From NCBI GenBank assembly GCA_023391175.1, contig JAEWBL010000139.1, positions 1 to 7,868 on the forward strand: a DNA stretch of 7,868 nt, given 5' to 3'. Of this stretch, positions 6,580-7,868 are shown in pieces. Position 1 is the first letter of the stretch. Every line of letters begins with the position of its first letter. This DNA is from Pseudomonadota bacterium. GTDB lineage: Bacteria > Pseudomonadota > Alphaproteobacteria > Rhizobiales > Xanthobacteraceae. The position numbers and the translations under genes were made by a program. Below the pieces are notes generated by a model, which was not told the DNA's origin, searched no databases, and saw only the letters and a list, made by a program, of their open reading frames with translations.

Positions 6580-7053
6580 ATGTCCAGTTTCCCGGAGGTT
6601 GGCGCCAAGGCGCCTGCTTTCTCGCTGACCCGTGATGGGGGCGGCACCGTTTCATTGAAGGATTTCAAGGGCCGCAAGTTGGTGGTCTATTTCTACCCCA
6701 AGGCTGACACGCCCGGCTGCACCAAGGAAGCCATCGCCTTCAACGGCCTGAAGGCCGACTTCGCCGCTGCCGACACCGACATCCTCGGCGTCTCGGCCGA
6801 CGAGGTGAAGGCGCAGGACAAGTTCCGCGACAAGTACAGCCTCGGATTCGCACTGGGCTCCGACCCGGACAAGGCCATGCTGGAGGCCTATGGCGTGTGG
6901 GTCGAGAAGAGCATGTACGGGCGCAAGTACATGGGCGTGGAACGCGCCACCGTCCTCATCGGCCGCGACGGCAAGGTGGCGAAGACCTGGCCCAAGGTGA
7001 AGGTAGACGGCCACGCCGCCGAGGTGCTCAAGGCTGCACAAGAGCTGGGCTGA
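6580..7053 (+). CDS. bcp: PrxQ/Bcp-type thiol peroxiredoxin with one cysteine
   Basis: This 157-residue cytosolic peroxidase reduces hydrogen peroxide and organic hydroperoxides at the expense of a thiol donor, usually thioredoxin. It has the thioredoxin-like peroxiredoxin fold with the active-site motif YPKADTPGCTKEA, where Cys47 is the peroxidatic cysteine and Thr44 and Pro40 complete the PxxxTxxC signature. Arg122 in VERATVLIGRDGKV is the likely active-site arginine. The full length matches the family. Bcp proteins such as the E. coli one carry a resolving cysteine five residues after the first; here that position is Ile52 and the protein has no other cysteine, so it should work by a 1-Cys mechanism. 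The start is set by the ribosome binding site AAAGGAAGG and by homology (MSSFPEVGAKAPAFSL). It is divergent from the AsmA-like gene and convergent with hmuV, so it is probably a single-gene transcript. Oxidative-stress regulation would be expected, but no known operator is recognisable. Confidence 0.95.
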   Translation: MSSFPEVGAKAPAFSLTRDGGGTVSLKDFKGRKLVVYFYPKADTPGCTKEAIAFNGLKADFAAADTDILGVSADEVKAQDKFRDKYSLGFALGSDPDKAMLEAYGVWVEKSMYGRKYMGVERATVLIGRDGKVAKTWPKVKVDGHAAEVLKAAQELG

Positions 7054-7062
7054 GCCCGGCCG

Positions 7063-7085
7063 GGGGAGCGGACATGCCGCTTCCC
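7063..7085. terminator. Hairpin between convergent bcp and hmuV, possible bidirectional terminator
   Basis: The arms 7063-7071 and 7077-7085 pair over nine positions (one G-T on the plus strand) around the loop ACATG. The hairpin starts 10 bases after the bcp stop, and its far arm reaches the last base of the hmuV stop codon. A smaller palindrome, CCCGGCCGGG (7055-7064), precedes it. Neither strand shows a T-run, so termination may be weak or helped by Rho. The position between convergent genes is what favours the call. Confidence 0.4.
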
Positions 7086-7867
7086 TACCCCGCCGCCACT
7101 ACGTTCTGCGGCAGAATGAAGGGACCGGGCGGCGCAATGCCGATTCGCAAGCGGATGCCGAAGGCGTCCGCCAAAACCGCCTCGGTCAGCACCTCCGCCA
7201 CCGGCCCGGCCGCGCGCACCTGACCGCCCGCGAGCACCACGATCTCGTCTGCCACCATGGCGGCGAGGTTGAGGTCGTGCAGCACGGCCAACACACCCCC
7301 ACCCGCATCCGCATGGGCACGGGCGATGTTGAGCACGGTGAGCTGGTGGGCAAGGTCGAGGCTGGCGGTGGGCTCGTCCAGGAAGAGGTAGCCGGGAACG
7401 TCCGGCTTCCCCGCGTCCAGCTGGGCGAGGATGCGGGCGAGTTGCACGCGCTGCCGCTCGCCGCCTGACAGGCTGTCATAGCGCCGGTCCGCGAAGCCGG
7501 GCAGGTCCACCCGCGCCAGCAGGCGCAGGATGCGGGCGCGGTCATGCCCCTCCCCTGTCATGAGCCCGGCGGCGATGACCTCGGCGGCGGTGAAGGGAAA
7601 CGCCACCTCCGCCGCCTGCGGCAGCACCGCCCGGCGCCGCGCCAGCTCCAGCGGGCGCATGGCGTGGATGGACACGCCGTCCAGCGTCACCCGCCCGGTC
7701 GCGAGACGGTGCTCGCCGGACATCGCCTTGAGCAGGGTCGACTTGCCGGCGCCATTCGGGCCGACAAGTACCGTCACCCGCCCCGGCCGCACGCAGATGC
7801 TTGCCGCATCCACCAAGCGGCGGCCGGAGGCGGTGACGGTAACGTTCTCTGCGCGATACATGCTCAC
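7085..7867 (-). CDS. hmuV: Haem ABC transporter ATP-binding protein HmuV
   Basis: This is the cytoplasmic ATPase that powers haem import with the HmuU permease and HmuT binding protein. It is 260 residues from a GTG at 7865-7867, or 258 from the ATG at 7859-7861; MYRAENVTV at the latter fits the usual family start. All ABC elements are intact: Walker A GPNGAGKS (36-43), Q-loop Gln84, signature LSGGERQ (133-139), Walker B YLFLDEP (160-166), D-loop SLD (169-171) and switch His197. LPQAAEVAFPFTAAEVI around the Q-loop is the pattern that separates HmuV from FecE/BtuD-type ATPases and supports the haem call. On the transcript the start reads GTGAGCATG. A TGA overlaps the GTG, so a preceding gene (hmuU would be expected) may end there with a 4-base overlap, making hmuV the last gene of an operon beyond the right edge. 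A vitamin B12 or siderophore ATPase is the main alternative. Iron control is likely for the family, but no operator is in view. Confidence 0.87.
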   Translation of the reverse strand: MSMYRAENVTVTASGRRLVDAASICVRPGRVTVLVGPNGAGKSTLLKAMSGEHRLATGRVTLDGVSIHAMRPLELARRRAVLPQAAEVAFPFTAAEVIAAGLMTGEGHDRARILRLLARVDLPGFADRRYDSLSGGERQRVQLARILAQLDAGKPDVPGYLFLDEPTASLDLAHQLTVLNIARAHADAGGGVLAVLHDLNLAAMVADEIVVLAGGQVRAAGPVAEVLTEAVLADAFGIRLRIGIAPPGPFILPQNVVAAG

Positions 7868-7868
7868 C

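Noticed and set aside
1..7868. Mobile element, prophage, CRISPR array or defence island
   Set aside because: No transposase, integrase, regularly spaced repeats or attachment-site duplication is visible, and all five genes are housekeeping-type with uniform GC-rich codon use.

Overview
The window looks like ordinary chromosomal core sequence from a GC-rich alphaproteobacterium. The best guess is the Hyphomicrobiales (Rhizobiales), possibly near Xanthobacteraceae. This rests on the strongly G/C-biased third codon positions, the K+-independent type of H+-pyrophosphatase, the large alphaproteobacterial AsmA-like protein and the HmuV-type haem importer ATPase. The assignment is inferred from protein character and composition, not from a database search. 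I see no tRNA, rRNA, CRISPR array, insertion sequence, integrase or phage gene.

Layout from left to right. (1) 1-276, minus strand: the N-terminal part of a YicG-like UPF0126/TRIC membrane protein, cut by the window edge. (2) 303-337: a strong intrinsic terminator on the minus strand that ends hppA. (3) 369-2510, minus: hppA, a complete 713-residue membrane-bound proton-pumping pyrophosphatase. (4) 2511-2814: a 304-base spacer rich in inverted repeats, holding the hppA ribosome binding site and probably its promoter and leader. (5) 2815-6321, minus: a 1168-residue inner-membrane-anchored AsmA/YhdP-like protein. (6) 6322-6579: a divergent control region with an imperfect 36-base dyad and a smaller GC-rich palindrome. 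(7) 6580-7053, plus: a PrxQ/Bcp peroxiredoxin with a single cysteine. (8) 7054-7084: a short convergent spacer with a hairpin. (9) 7085-7867, minus: hmuV, the ATPase of a haem ABC importer, probably the last gene of an operon that continues beyond the right edge.

The genes do not form one pathway. HppA conserves energy from PPi as a proton gradient, the AsmA-like protein probably serves outer-membrane lipid homeostasis, Bcp detoxifies peroxides and HmuV powers haem uptake. A peroxide-defence gene next to a haem/iron uptake gene is plausible stress biology, but the two are convergent and need not be co-regulated.

I found no convincing undescribed system. The points most worth a second look are non-coding: the dyad cluster upstream of hppA, the dyad between the AsmA-like gene and bcp, and the very short gap between the hppA terminator and the next start codon. 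The lone cysteine in Bcp is the most notable protein-level point.
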